Assembly: GCA_009760885.1 (NCBI GenBank) | Contig: CM019719.1 | Location: 24,202,084-24,266,083, forward strand | DNA from: Achatina immaculata | Lineage: Eukaryota > Mollusca > Gastropoda > Stylommatophora > Achatinidae | Direction: 5' to 3' | DNA: 64,000 bases | In this document: in pieces, positions 34,920-46,924 of the stretch | Numbering within the stretch: position 1 is the stretch's first letter | Layout of the letters: every line of letters starts with the position of its first letter | The notes under the pieces: model-generated | What the model saw: only the letters and a program-made list of their open reading frames with translations | Databases searched by the model: none | Told to the model about the DNA's origin: nothing | Translations under genes and position numbers: made by a program

Positions 34920-35525
34920 AGTCCACTGAGATATTTGTCTCTTTGCCTCCATCTCCTTCTTGTACTCTTGAATGTTTAAAATTGTTACTAAGTTTTCCAA
35001 CTTCTTATGTCCTTTCATGAGATGTACAAGAAATTTTGACTACATTCTTACTTTTTAACTAGTTTTCGGTGCTCTGAAACTTCTTTGAGAACCTCTTCAT
35101 TTGTTTTTTCTGTCTGCCCAGGCGCATCTTTATCCAAAGCCACATCTCTGTTGCTTTCAGTTTCTTGTTATATTTATGTTAAATGTCCAAGTTTCACAAC
35201 CATATATCAGTATTGGGTTTATATAGCACTGTAATACTCTTTTCCTCACTTTTAGGAGCAACTTCTTATTTGTTAGTATCTTCTTCATGCCTATTCGTGA
35301 TTCTATTTCATATGTTGGATTGTGATCAGCTGTTATTGTTGTTCTAGAGTAATTGAATTTATTTACTTGTGGCAGTGTCTTTCTGTTTGAAAGGATGCTT
35401 TCTTATTTCTGATATTACCATTGTTTATACTTTGTTGCTATTTAGTTCTAAACCTCTTTTGCTGCTCTCTTTAATAACTTTGTTCAACTGATGTGCGTAT
35501 TCAATCACCATCTGCTCTATAGATT
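34920..35525 (-). mobile_element. Degenerate LINE RT thumb fragment
   Basis: In minus orientation it reads MVIEYAHQLNKVIKESSKRG, LELNSNKV, NRIRHEEDTNK and ATEMWLWIKM with stops between. The order matches the RT thumb and C-terminal region of BovB-like elements. Confidence 0.6.
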
Positions 35526-35614
35526 TTTAAAAAATGAGAGATGGTGAAAAGAGATGTATGGGGAGGGGGTGGGAATGAGAGGAAATAGATGAGAAGAGAA
35601 GATGTGTGTTTGAG

Positions 35615-35618
<4 letters not shown>

Positions 35619-35662
<44 letters not shown>
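35619..35662. repeat. (GA)n microsatellite
   Basis: An uninterrupted AG repeat of about 40 bp with a few impure units at its left side. Confidence 0.95.
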
Positions 35663-35664
<2 letters not shown>

Positions 35665-35880
35665 TACAACTTTCTTTTTAAAAACTCGCTGTAGTGTTCA
35701 TCTGTTTGTAACAAATTTTCAGCATATAAGAGACAAGGTTGCGGAAACGTACCATTGGATGCATTACAGATACCCAGGTAAGCGTCGTTTTAGATCGTGT
35801 CCCGACTTTGTTTAGCACAGATTTGTAAAAATCATCTCATATGTAATGTTTTTCCACATTTTTAAGTTGAGGTCTTTCTA

Positions 35881-36765
35881 ACTCTCTCTCTCTCTCTCTC
35901 TTGGGGTTTCTGCAAGGGTTTACCATAAACACCTGCTTTTTGTCCTTTTTTTTTGTCAGCTCTTTCCCAGAAGAGCCTTCTTTTTATTCGTACGCACACT
36001 GCTCATGATGCGTGGTACCCTGATTTTTGCGATGTGCCTTTTGGCTGGGTACCTCTGACTTCAGCACCTTTCCTTGCTAAGGCAGACTGTGGTCTTGCTC
36101 AGACTGCCATAAAGACAGTGGTGTAGGCTGGCCTGGCCAAAACTTTGTTTTTTCCAGCCTCTGGTGGCCGTAGTTAAGCCCCTTCTCCATGTCAGATCCA
36201 GCGTGCAACTCTGGCTGGTAAGACAGCTTTGAGACAGTTCCATAGAGACACTCCAACTTTGGGATGAGGAATCCGGTGAGTGCCTCAGCAATATCCATTC
36301 CCCGCCACCTATAGTCTGATGGCTCTGTTTTGTTTACGTCATTCTGATAGCCATTGTTGTAAAGACCCACAGGCCTGTCACTTCCTGGATTCATTGGTTT
36401 CACACCAGATTTTCCTCATCCCCGCAGACAATCTCTATGTCCCCATCTGTCCACCAACCTGACATCATATTTTACAAAAATAACAATTACAATTAGTATT
36501 GATTGCTACAGGTTTCTGGGATACAGAAGTAGGTCAGAGTTTTTAAGCAAGCAGATATGCGTTCCCTGTCTCACAGAGACTATGTTAAGATAAGTGTGTT
36601 CTTAATTAACACAGTTCTTCCCAGCGGAAGACGAGCCTTCTGTTACTCAACATCCTCTCTGCTGTTCTTATCCGTGTCTCCTTTGGTCTACTCTTATTCC
36701 TATTCTCCTGTGGTGTCCATCTCAGTGCTATTTTTGGTAAGCCAGTCATCCGAAGCACATGTACT
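35881..36765 (-). mobile_element. LINE A 3' fragment split by repeat R600
   Basis: It begins with the (CT)n complement of the LINE A tail and TTTCTGCAAGGGTTTACCAT, and continues to about 35981. The next LINE A part resumes at 36642 (ACTCAACATCC, CTCCTGTGGTGTCCATCT) and runs to about 36765. R600 copy 2 separates them. Confidence 0.8.
35982..36617 (-). repeat. 0.6-kb dispersed repeat R600, copy 2 (inserted in LINE A)
   Basis: Inverted relative to copy 1 at 15316. Both junctions carry AGCCTTCT and TTCCCAG, so an imperfect target-site duplication of about 18 bp is likely (35964-35981 and 36618-36641). The shared ORF (36403-36077) is frameshifted after about 85 codons relative to copy 1, and a second ORF covers its end (36291-36061). 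Confidence 0.82.
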
Positions 36766-36849
36766 AATATTCAGTGCTACAGAAATTCGCCGCACCAAAT
36801 AGGGGCTGTATCGCGCTTTACATGCACATTTGTTTTTCTTAATATCAAT

Positions 36850-37195
36850 CAATCAAGTGCCGTGCCACGCGGCGTAGGCGATCATTTATCTCCACAATTC
36901 CATGTGATAATACTTGATTATGAGATCCGCCAATGACTTTCTTCCTAGCCACACTGACAGCCCATCCAGTAACTTCTCTCTGTTTCCTCTGTCCCTTCTT
37001 CCTTCAGTTTTTCCAGTTGCCACAGTGTGTTCCAATTTTCCCCTTCTCAGAAAATGTCCTACAAATCTCACTTGTCTGCCTCTGATCTTTGCTGTAATTT
37101 GCCTTTTAACTCCAGCGTCTCTTAATATCCAAAAACCATTAAAAACACTACGAACTATCGTTTCGCACGATTCGGCTTCGAATAATAGAAGAGAT
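36850..37195 (-). mobile_element. BovB-like LINE B3 fragment, copy 1
   Basis: RT C-terminal region with ILRDAGVKRQITAKIRGR, RFVGHFLRRGKLEHTVATG, KTEGRRDRGNREKLLDG and LWR, ending near AYAAWHGT and a TTGATTGATTGATA tail. Its 5' truncation point lies about 25 bp from the tRNA-Asn gene. Confidence 0.8.
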
Positions 37196-37218
37196 TTAAA
37201 AAGAAACACAGACTCGAA

Positions 37219-37224
37219 GTCTCT

Positions 37225-37275
<51 letters not shown>

Positions 37276-37292
37276 GAGCCCACCCAGGGACG
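37219..37292 (+). tRNA. tRNA-Asn (anticodon GTT)
   Basis: 74 nt without encoded CCA. Acceptor stem GTCTCTG pairs with CAGGGAC with one G-U. The anticodon stem TTCGG/CCGAA frames loop CTGTTAA with anticodon GTT at 37253-37255. T arm is GGTGG TTCGAGC CCACC. A box GGCGCAATCGG and B box GGTTCGAGCCC are intact. A T-run at 37298-37307 serves as Pol III terminator. It appears functional. Confidence 0.96.
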
Positions 37293-37297
37293 GGGTG

Positions 37298-37307
37298 TTT
37301 TTTTTTT
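37298..37307 (+). terminator. Pol III terminator of tRNA-Asn
   Basis: A run of T starting 6 bp after the tRNA end, the usual Pol III stop signal. Confidence 0.85.
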
Positions 37308-37610
37308 AAACAGTATTTTATATGAAATACACATAAAATGTACATGGATATTTTTTTTTTCTTCTTAGTGTACACCTCATTGCTGCAAGATTGGCGCTAA
37401 TAAATACTAAAAAAAAAAAAGAATTAATGAGACTATATGTCTACAATATATAAACAAGAGATAATTGTTTAGAAATTAAATCATAAATCCAGGGCTTCTA
37501 GGAGGAATTTTCATTCACTACAAGCACTTTTGCAAATTTAGAAGCCCTCTGGGTCCTCTCTATAGTCAGAATAGGTCATTCGAGTTGTGGAATGATGCAA
37601 CAGTTGGACC

Positions 37611-37632
37611 CCCCCCCCCCCCCCCCCCCCCA
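37611..37632. repeat. Poly-C tract
   Basis: A run of about 22 C. Confidence 0.95.
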
Positions 37633-38047
37633 CATGGCTTGAATGCAAGGCAGGAAGAAACGAAAGAATCATTATCTAAGAAAAAAAAGTTATATAGTAC
37701 AATTTTCTCTTCCTAATAATGTATTATAAATGTAATATCACTTATTATGTTTAAACTCTTTTCCATTCCTTAGTCACAAAAGAAAGAAAGACAGACAGAA
37801 AGAACGAAAGACAGAAAGGAAGGAAGGAAAGTTTGTTTATAAAAGAAGATTAATACATTCTGTATTTGAGTGACAAACAAAGTCTGGAAATGGTGTCTGG
37901 AAATGCTGTTCTTTGTAACAAACGAGTGATCTGGAGTTTGGTATTCTGTTCTCTTCTATTTTATTTACACTCCTTACCCGTTCACCTTACAAATACTATT
38001 GACAAGACTTTGGAAGCTCTCATTCATTCATTTGCATGTCCTTTGCC

Positions 38048-38344
38048 TCCCTAACAGCACTCCTGTAGGCCTCTCGGTTGTGAGCAAGATGGCCTGCTGC
38101 TGATGCATTCATTTGAAGATCATAAACGATGTCTTCAGGCCATCTTCGCCTTGGTCTTCCTCTCTTTCTTTTTTCCCATTATGTACCCTTCCAAGATGGT
38201 CTTCTCCAGATTATCATGACGTTTAATGTGTCCAAAATATTTAAGTTTTCTCTGTTTAATCCTCTTTACTAGCCAACCTTCTTCAATATTAAGTTCTTGT
38301 AGTATGGATATATTTGGGGTTTTTTTTTGTGTCCATGATATCTG
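38048..38344 (-). mobile_element. BovB/RTE-like LINE B2, 3' part of copy 2
   Basis: C-terminal region: [39 protein letters not shown], and a shared 3' end with GTAGGCCTCTCGGTTGTGAG. Its upstream continuation is displaced to 39006-39060 by the B1 insertion next door. Confidence 0.8.
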
Positions 38345-38998
38345 AAGAACTATCATCATCATCATCATCATGTGCCGTGCCGACTGGCGTTGGCTATTAT
38401 GCTTCTCCAGAGTACACAATCCTTCATGCAGGTCATCAGCTCAGTTGGTGATCTCCTCTTACACCATCCCGTCAGATTGTCCAGTATCATTTCTATTGGT
38501 CTTCCTCTTGATCTTCTTCCTTCTATTTTTCCTGTTGTTATAATATTTTCAATGCCCCCTCTTCTCATTGCATGTCCTATGAAAGTACATTGTGTCTCTC
38601 TTATTTTTTTTTTGGACAATATTTTTTTTTGTCTTTCCAGCTCTTCTCATACATTCTTCATTAGTTATTTTTGCTGTCCAGGGGATTCGCAACATTCTTC
38701 TAATAAACCACATTTCTGCTGCTTCCAATGATTTTTGTGCAGACTTGCCTATTGTCCATGATTCACTTCCATATAACAAGATAAGTTCAATACAGCATTT
38801 TAGGACTCGTTTTCTAACATTCATTGATAAGGATGTGTTGGCTAATATGTCTCTCATTCTCTGAAATGCAGTCTTTGCTTGGCCTATTCTGTTCCTAATT
38901 TCTGTTGTGCATTTCCCATCTGAAGTTATTACTGCTCCAAGGTATTTGAATGTGTACTATCTCCAGACCTTTTTTTCTATGTACAGCGAGAATATTCT
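38345..38998 (-). mobile_element. BovB-like LINE B1, copy 2, with 5' inversion
   Basis: Minus-strand part (about 38370-38955): [74 protein letters not shown] and a (GAT)n tail. The outer part (about 38956-38998) carries TACTATCTCCAGACCTTTTT in the opposite orientation. AAGAACT occurs at both borders (38345-38351, 38999-39005). This is the twin-priming inversion pattern of LINE integration. Confidence 0.78.
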
Positions 38999-39005
38999 AA
39001 GAACT

Positions 39006-39060
39006 CTACTGTCGTATTTACATTCAAAGGCATTTATGTGTTTCTCAGCTCTACTCTATG
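39006..39060 (-). mobile_element. LINE B2 copy 2, upstream remnant
   Basis: TTTACATTCAAAGGCATTTA and TGTGTTTCTCAGCT match B2 at 10420-10450 and 41707-41745, continuing the element cut by B1. Confidence 0.65.
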
Positions 39061-40362
39061 GAAAATGTGTTTGTGTTTGTTCTGAAATAGAGAAAAAAAT
39101 TGGGAGGAAAAGTTGGGGGGGGGGGGGAGAGGAGAGAGAGAGAGAGAGAAGAAATTCATAGAAGCCAGTGGCAATGTACTGTAGTTATTTCCACAGGGTT
39201 GAAAAGTTCATTGTTTAGTTTAGCTCGGTTTAAAGAGTCAAGACAAAAAACAACTAACCAGCCATAATCAGGCAGCTTCTGTTTGATGAGAAGAAGCTCT
39301 TGTTGTTCACAGCCACGCTACTTTCAGCCTCTTGTCAACAACAGGGTCCGGCCATGTAGCCTACCTAGCCAACAAGTGTTGAAAAAGACTAGCTTTTGGA
39401 TACGGCACAACTACAGAGTTGAACGTAAACCTGCACAATGCAGCGAGGGAAAATAAACAAATATGAGGCTCTACGGCGTTCATAGCAGCGTTCAAAAGCT
39501 TCAATTTCTCACGATAACACTTACAAATCGACATATAAGAACGATGTAGAAAGGGAGGCGAAAATCATATGCCTTAGTAAATGCTGCATCTCCCGCCATA
39601 TAAAACACACTTTCCCTCCTCTTTTCCCCTTTCCCAGGAAAAAAAACTCCAAAAACACACCGCGTCCTACACCCATATGGTTAGACTTTGGTAGGCCTTG
39701 AGTTACATGTACTAGACCAGCAGCTAAACACACACACACACATCAGCCGCCTGTTAAAATCAGAATACAATAAATATGATTATAAATAATTAAATTATGA
39801 TTGCAAACGAAAATATTTTTAAAATATAAAAAAACGACGTTGTTCGGTAGCCTTAAAAGTGAAGAGTGGTACCGTTACCATTTGCCTACAGTCACCTGAT
39901 TTTTAGATGGATTTACTAACCATATTGTTTAATCATTGTAGTCCGATTGTAAGCATATAACAAGTAGTTTATTTACCGTGTTTACCGTATTAATCAGTTA
40001 ATAGTGGTAAATTAGAGACAGAACATACCGGAATTCAGTGAATTTTGCTGTTGTTATTGGCTGTTGGATGTTATTGTTGAACTTTAGTGTATTTGGAGAT
40101 GTCACCAATGCATCCGTGCCTACACTCTTACTTGTAAACTGCCTCAGTCATGTGTCACAACATTAAAAAAAATACCGGGTATTTCAAGTATCTTCATTAA
40201 TCACACTTAGGTTATGTGTTTCAACGAATGATAAATGCATAGTTCTGTATTGTTGCGACAGTTCTGTAGTTTCTGAACTGGTCGATAAACCCCACGCAAG
40301 TTAGCCCATACAGGTTAGCTATGAGTAAACCTGCATAAAGCAGCAAGGGAAAATGAGACTCT
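39061..40362. other. Unassigned intergenic sequence
   Basis: It holds a G-rich run and (GA)n at 39115-39150. ORFs are short and show no domain. No gene recognised. Confidence 0.5.
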
Positions 40363-41566
40363 CATGGAAATAGCAGATGAGCAGTTTGGATTTGTTGAAG
40401 GAAAGGGAACACACAATGCTATTTATGCTTTACGAATACTAACAGAAAGAGCTTTAGAAGTACAGAAAGACTTCTACTTATGCTTCATTGATTACACCAA
40501 GGCATTTGACAAGGTGAAACATAATGAAATTATTAAAATACTTGAAGACATCAATATAGACGGCAAAGACCTGAGGATTGTAAAACATCTATACTGGCAG
40601 CAAGAAGCAGCAGTTCGAGTTGAAAATAGAACTGGAAAATATCAACCTATAAAACAAGGGGTGCGACAAGGATGCGTACTATCTCCAGACCTTTTTTCTC
40701 TGTATAGCGATAATATTCTAAGAACAATCATCACAGAACCAGGCATAAAAATTGGAGGATACAATATAACAACCTTCGGTATGCTGACGACACACTACTG
40801 ATAGCAGAGAACCAACAAGACCTGCAAAATCTCTTGGATAAAGTCGCCAAAGAAAGTGAACAGAAAGGCCTTACTTTGAACATAAAAAAGACAGAGACTA
40901 TAGTTATATCTAAGAAATAGAATCCACCAGCATGCAGTATTAAATTAAACGGAACTATTCTAAAGCAGGTGCAGAAATTCAAATACCTTGGAGCAGTAAT
41001 AACTTCAGATGGGAAATGCACAACAGAAATTAGGAACAGAATAGGCCAAGCAAAGACTGCATTTCAGAGAATGAGAGACATATTAGCCAACACTTCCTTA
41101 TCAATGAATGTTAGAAAACGAGTCCTAAAATGCTGTATTGAACTTATCTTGTTATATGGAAGTGAATCATGGACAATAGGCAAGTCTACACAAAAATCAT
41201 TGGAAGCAGCAGAAATGTGGTTTATTAGAAGAATGTTATGAATCCCCTGGACAGCAAAAATAACTAATGAAGAATGTAGGAGAAGAGCTGGAGAGACAAA
41301 AAACCTTGTGAAAAAGATAAGAGAGAGACAATGTACTTTCATAGGACATGCAATGAGAAGAGGGGGCATTGAAAATATTATAACAACAGGAAAAATAGAA
41401 GGAAGAAGATCAAGAGGAAGACCAATAGAAATGGTATTGGACAGTCTGACGGGATGGTGTAAGAGGAGATCACCAACTGAACTGATGGCCTGCATGAAGG
41501 ATCGGATACTCTGGAGAAGCATAATAGCCAACGCCAGTCGGCACGGCACATGATGATGATGATGAT
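40363..41566 (+). mobile_element. BovB-like LINE B1, copy 3
   Basis: Best-preserved RT of the family: [58 protein letters not shown], a frame-shifted YADDTLLIAENQQD at 40780, [68 protein letters not shown] and a (TGA)n tail. The endonuclease half is missing and there are at least two breaks in RT. Confidence 0.92.
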
Positions 41567-42018
41567 TTAATATGTCCAAAATATTGAAGTTTTCTCTGTT
41601 TAGTCTCCTTACTAGCCAACCTTCTTCAATATTAAGTTCTTGTAGTTTGGATATATTTGTTCTTTTTTTTTTGTGTCCACAATATTTGAAGAAATCTTCT
41701 GTAGCATTTTACATTCAAAGGCATCTATGTGTTTCTCAGCTGTTTTGTTAAGTGTCCAGGTCTCACAGGCATATGTTGCGATGGGAAAGATGCATGTCCT
41801 TAACAATTTTATCTTTGTAAATCTGTCCGTTCCTCTCCACAGCTTCTTTAGTTGTTTTGTTTTTTTTTTTTGACGAGCGATAGATGTCCTATTTTTATAT
41901 CCCTCATTGAATCTCAATTATTAGTTAGTAATGATCCAAGATATTCAAAACTCTCAACTTCTTCAAATTTTTCCCCACTGATATAGCTTTCAGCTGCCTT
42001 ATTTGTTTTGTCAGTTGT
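41567..42018 (-). mobile_element. BovB/RTE-like LINE B2 fragment, copy 3
   Basis: Pieces: [60 protein letters not shown]. Frameshifted, and its 3' end is missing where B1 begins. Confidence 0.8.
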
Positions 42019-45000
42019 CACTGGCATTTGTCGAAATTTTGGATTTGCTGTATGTTCTTCATTTATACGTGTCCATCTTATTGTCTGTCACTCTCGTTTT
42101 TGCCCATTTTCCTCACCCTTTCTATCTTTACAAAGAATAGGACCACTGTACCCTACCACGTATGATCGTAAAAGGCGACTAAGGAGGGTTCGGAATTGGG
42201 CCAGCAACCCTATCTGGTAAAAAAAAACAACTGTCAGACTGCTACAGATGTAGAAACAAGGGAAAAAAAAAATCCAGATGGAAGGAGAAATGCTTATCAG
42301 GAAACTAAGCCCATGAAGGTTGTGGATGAAAGCCAGTCACTGGAAGTCCCCAGACCGACTGCAGACCTCCTGGAACCTAAACACAAGATGCAAATAGGCA
42401 ACTGGAATGTAAGAACACTTAATCAGACTGGAAAACTAGCACAAACCATCAAGGAAATGCACAGATACAAACTAGACATACTAGGAATACAAGAAGCAAG
42501 ATGGACAGGACAAGGCAGAAGGAAATTAACAACACAGCACACAGAAGATACAATAATAAGGAGGAGCAGCATTGATTATAACAAAAGAAGCATCAAGAGC
42601 ATTGCTGAAATGGACCCCTATAAATGAGAGATTATTATATGCACGCTTCAACTCAAGATTCACGAAGCTGTCTATTATAGTTCGTTATGCACCAACAGAA
42701 GCAGCTGAAGATGAATTAAAAGATTTTTACAACAGCCTCCAAGCCACGGTTGAAACAATACCTAAGCATGATATGCTACTCATCTTGGGCGACATTAATG
42801 CAAAAGTAAGTGAAGGAAATGAAGATAGAAGAAGAATCATGGGAAGAGAAGGAATCGGAGAAATAAATGAAAATAGAGAAAGACTGTGCAGTTTCTGTGA
42901 AGAAAACATGATGACCATCGGAGGGACAATTTTCCAGCATAAAAACAACCACAAAGTGACTTGGAGTTCCATAGGTAAAACCACAGAAAACCAAATCGAT
43001 CACATGCTAATAAACAACGAGTGGAAACGGTCACTACAAGATGTGCGAGCAAGGAAAGGACCAGATGTAGGAAGTGATCACAACATTCTAGTAGCAAAAA
43101 TAAAATTAAAATTAAAGACAGCCAAAATTAGAGAACACAGAAAGACACGTTTTGATACAACAAAACTGAAAGATCAGCAAACAAGGAATTAATTCTCAAT
43201 AGTACTTAAGAACCGCTTCAGTGTCCTACAAGACGAAGCAGAAATGTCCATACTAGACTTAAAAAAACACTACAGGAAACAGCAAGGAGGTGATGGGATA
43301 TCGGAAACGGAGAAGAGGAATAGATAAGTAAGACCACATGGGAAAAGATAGAGCAAAGAAAGGAAATCAAGAAAAAATTTCTGAACACCAAATCACAAAG
43401 GCTAAAAGAACAAGTTTTATGTAATTATGCACAAAAGACAAAGAAGTGAAGGAATCATGCCGCCGAGATAAACGTCAATGCTATGACAGCTTAGCAGAAG
43501 CAGCAGAGAAAGCAGCATATGCAAATGACATGAAAACCATATACAAAATCACAAAGCAGATGATAGGTAACTTCAGCACAAGATGTGAAAGTGCAGTAAG
43601 GACATATACGGGACAACTGGTCAGTGGAGAAAGAGAAAAAATTGAAAGATGGAGGGAACACTTTAACATCCTACTAAACAGAACACAAGCAGCACAAACA
43701 ATAGACATACTTGAAGCAAAAACGGAACTAAACATCAATACAGGACCAATAACAATAAGTGAAATAAAGAAGGCAATAAAGAAGCTAAAAGTAGACAGGG
43801 CACCAGGTGAAGATGAAGTGACTGCTGAGAAGTTGAAAGCAGAAAAAACAGAAACACTAAAATAACTCTGCCGGATACTACGACAAATTTTGGATACAGA
43901 AAAAAGCTCCAGAGGAGTGGAAAACTGGCCTTATAGTAAAACTACCAAAGAAGGGTGACCTCAGAGATTGCAAGAACTGGAGAGACATTACCATACTGCC
44001 ACTCACCAGTAAAGTATTTTGCAGACTAATCATCAACATAATTGTGCCAGCACTTGATGGAAAACTTCGGAAAGAGCAGGCAGGATTTAGGAAAGGAAGA
44101 TCATGCATAGACCACATATTTGTACTTAGACAAATACTAGAACAGGCAAATGAGTGGCATACACAACATATGCAATGTTTATAGATTTTGAGAAAGCCTT
44201 TGACAGTGTCAGCAGAGACGCACTGTAGAAAATCCTAAGATGGCATGGCCTCCCCTATAAGATAGTGAATGTAATCAAAGTCCTATACGAGAGTTTTCAG
44301 TGCAAAGTTATCTGTGAAGAACATACCTCAGGCAGCTTTACGGTACGAACAGGAGTGAAACAGGGATGTGTAGTATCACCAACATTATTTATCTTGGCAG
44401 TAGACTTGGTTAATCTTCTTCTTCTTCTTCGTTCGCTTCTACCACCAAAACCGCACTGTGATCCTACTGAATTTACGCCTGTGGTCCTCGTTAGGTCCCG
44501 TGGTCTCCTGTGTGGTCACCGAAAGGACCATGCGAGATCCAGGCTCGGTTAATGAAGGAGGCAACATCAGACAAACGCAGAAGATTACAATGGACCCTTG
44601 ACGCAGTGCGGAGGACCTTGACTTTGCGGACGACATTTGTGCAGCCACAAAGAAATGTAAGATAAAATAAACAAGCTAACTCAGAATGCAAACAACATAG
44701 GACTAAAGATCAACGTAGGAAAGACAAAGTTAATGAAGCAAAATGTGAACAACCGAAATGTACTCAGAGTAGATAGTAAATTAGTGGAGGAGGTCAACGA
44801 ATTTGTATATCTTGGCAGTAGAGTAGTAGAAAATGGAGACAGCGCAGAGGACATCAACAGCAGACTTACTAGAGCAAACCAGGCTTTTGCAATGCTGCAG
44901 ACTATATGGAAATAAATAAGCATGAATACGAAAATCAGGATATTTAAGAGTAATGTTCTAAGTGTAGTACTCTATGGAAGTGAATGCTGGAAAATCACCA

Positions 45001-45387
45001 AAACCATAGAAAACAAGTTGAATTCTTTCCAGACTAAATGTTTACGAAGAATTAGAAAAAAATATTTTGGCCAAACACCATAAGAAATAACATCTTGTTG
45101 GCAGAAATGCAGATGAAGCCACTGGCAGAAATTATTGAGGAAAGACTCTGGCGATGGTTGGGACATGTTCTCCGAATGACTGACAACTCACTACCAAAAA
45201 AAAAGCACTAAGATGGACACCACAAGGTAACAGAGGTAAGGGTAGACCAAAAGAGCCATGGAGAAGAACAACAGAAAGGATGTTGAGCAATAGAGGGCTC
45301 ATTTGAGCAAGAGCAGAAAAAAAAGGCAAAGGACAGGCATTTGTGGAAAACCCTTGCGGAAGCCCCATGTTCATTGGGCACTTATGG

Positions 45388-45442
<55 letters not shown>
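42019..45442 (+). mobile_element. RTE-like LINE A, copy 2 (full-length layout, dead)
   Basis: Order: 5' UTR (42019-42385), endonuclease from [20 protein letters not shown], with [48 protein letters not shown] with [86 protein letters not shown]-terminal [15 protein letters not shown] region; (GA)n tail to 45442. A deletion of about 25 bp at 42557 relative to copy 1 shifts the frame, further stops follow, and a 132-bp X insertion splits RT at 44415. Confidence 0.92.
44415..44546 (-). mobile_element. Retroposon X, copy VI (132 bp, inside LINE A)
   Basis: Flanked by GGTTAAT at 44408-44414 and 44547-44553. The unbroken LINE A site (GACTGGTTAATGAAGG in copy 1, reverse of about 5608-5624) contains that 7-mer once. 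It carries only the end of the X 3' module and the (GAA)n tail. It shows that X can insert with extreme 5' truncation. Confidence 0.9.
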
Positions 45443-45446
<4 letters not shown>

Positions 45447-45587
45447 CCACATATCAGCCAGAATGATAGGAACATAAAGAAAAAAAAACCGCTAAGAGAA
45501 ATTAAGTAAGGAAACAAAACTGTATGTGATTCTTCTTCGGGTCTCATTTTAGGAAGTGGTTACGAAACTACTTGATGAAGATATAGA

Positions 45588-45765
45588 AACAGAAACACCA
45601 AAATAACTCTGCCGGATGCTACAACAAATGAACAAAAACGATTTAGGTGGATGGAGAACATCAAGAAACAAGGAATCTATTTAACCAGGTTAAATCACTG
45701 GCAAACTGACAAATTCAGTGAAGTTTTCCTATGTAGATTGCACAAGATGATGATGAAAATATGGT
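45588..45765 (+). mobile_element. LINE fragments (LINE A piece and BovB-like 3' end)
   Basis: CACCAAAATAACTCTGCCGG repeats LINE A near 43870. It is followed by RWMENIKKQGIYLTRLNHW and FLCRLHKMMMK with a GATGATGA tail, like the C-terminal end of RTE elements. Confidence 0.6.
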
Positions 45766-46529
45766 ATTCTATTTAGATCGGTCTCTCGATCAATGAGTTT
45801 GAACTTTGACCCGCTGCTATGAACCAACCAAGTGTGCCAGGGTTTTCATGAATATTCATTAATTTTGTTCTATGTGTTGTATCGGGCGAAGAGAGGGAGG
45901 GAAAAAAAAGGTTTGTCCGGTGCTGGGTCTCAAATCTGCACATAGACATATATTTTTGTTGAACTTCTTGTTTAACTTTGACTCTGCTGTATGCGATTTG
46001 ATAACACATTCATATAATGTTATACGTGGAGTAGCTACACCAAGAAGAAAGAACAGAATGATCTTGTAGGGCATTAAACGGGGCCTTCAAGCTAGTCACC
46101 GCTTCCGTTCTGCGAAGTGTTATCAGCAGACGACAGCGTAGCAGACGTAGTTTGAGGGGGCCATTGAAACAGCGACCCTGCCCGACACACATGAGATTAG
46201 CCAGAAGAGATATCGACAGTGTCGTCTTGACGGATCACGTTCAGACCAGGTAAGTACAGCATGTGCTAATTCTGTATTAGAACTAAACGAAGTAGTAGTT
46301 TAAATGTGGGAAACTCGCTGATCATCTTGTCACTATCAAGACTTGTGTGTTGAGCGGCTGATAACAGCCTGAGAGCTGGTTATATCCTTTGCTTTCCATG
46401 AAGTAAAAATATTCAGCACACCTGCAAAGTTGTCTAACAGTGTGTCTCTCAGTAGCTAAAAAACCCCATAAGTATATATTAAAGTGACGAAGATAACTAT
46501 CTCTCATGCCGATGATTCACATAATGATT
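45766..46529. other. Unassigned sequence
   Basis: It contains CCAGGTAAGTACAG at about 46247, a good splice-donor match on the plus strand, preceded by an in-frame stretch from ATGAGATTAGCC. No homology supports an exon, so none is called. Confidence 0.4.
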
Positions 46530-46735
46530 GTGGTGTTATTGTCCATATTTTCCTTGACGTGTTGGCTCATTAGATAGAAAGTAATGTAATCAAAAGGATG
46601 GTCGTCTTTTCACCCTCAGCTCCAGGAAAATTCATTTCTGCAGCTGGGTTGACTGTGCATCTCTGGCCAGATTTGGGTTAGCGACCAACTCCATAGGGGA
46701 TGAGTATACTGCCTCTTCGCCCCTTAGTCGCTCAT
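46530..46735 (+). mobile_element. SINE-like repeat, central domain copy 2
   Basis: Shares CCATATTTTCCTTGAC with copy 3 and GCAGCTGGGTTGACTG with the central domain of copy 1. No tRNA head is visible. Confidence 0.45.
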
Positions 46736-46924
46736 AAATAACATGCTAGAAAAAAGGTGCGGGAGAAAAGGGGGGGGGGGGAAACCGAACACATAACATT
46801 TAAATTCTGTGTTTACAACTGAAATTAGCGATCCGATTTGTTGTTTGGATTACAAAAATAGACAACTGAAACTAAACAGTGGTAGCCTTATCTTGGCATA
46901 AAGGCCACAAGGGGAGTTGGTGTT

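Noticed and set aside
46184..46252. Possible plus-strand coding exon ending at CCAG|GTAAGTACAG
   Set aside because: The donor is good, but the 20-codon ORF has no homology and no downstream exon was found.
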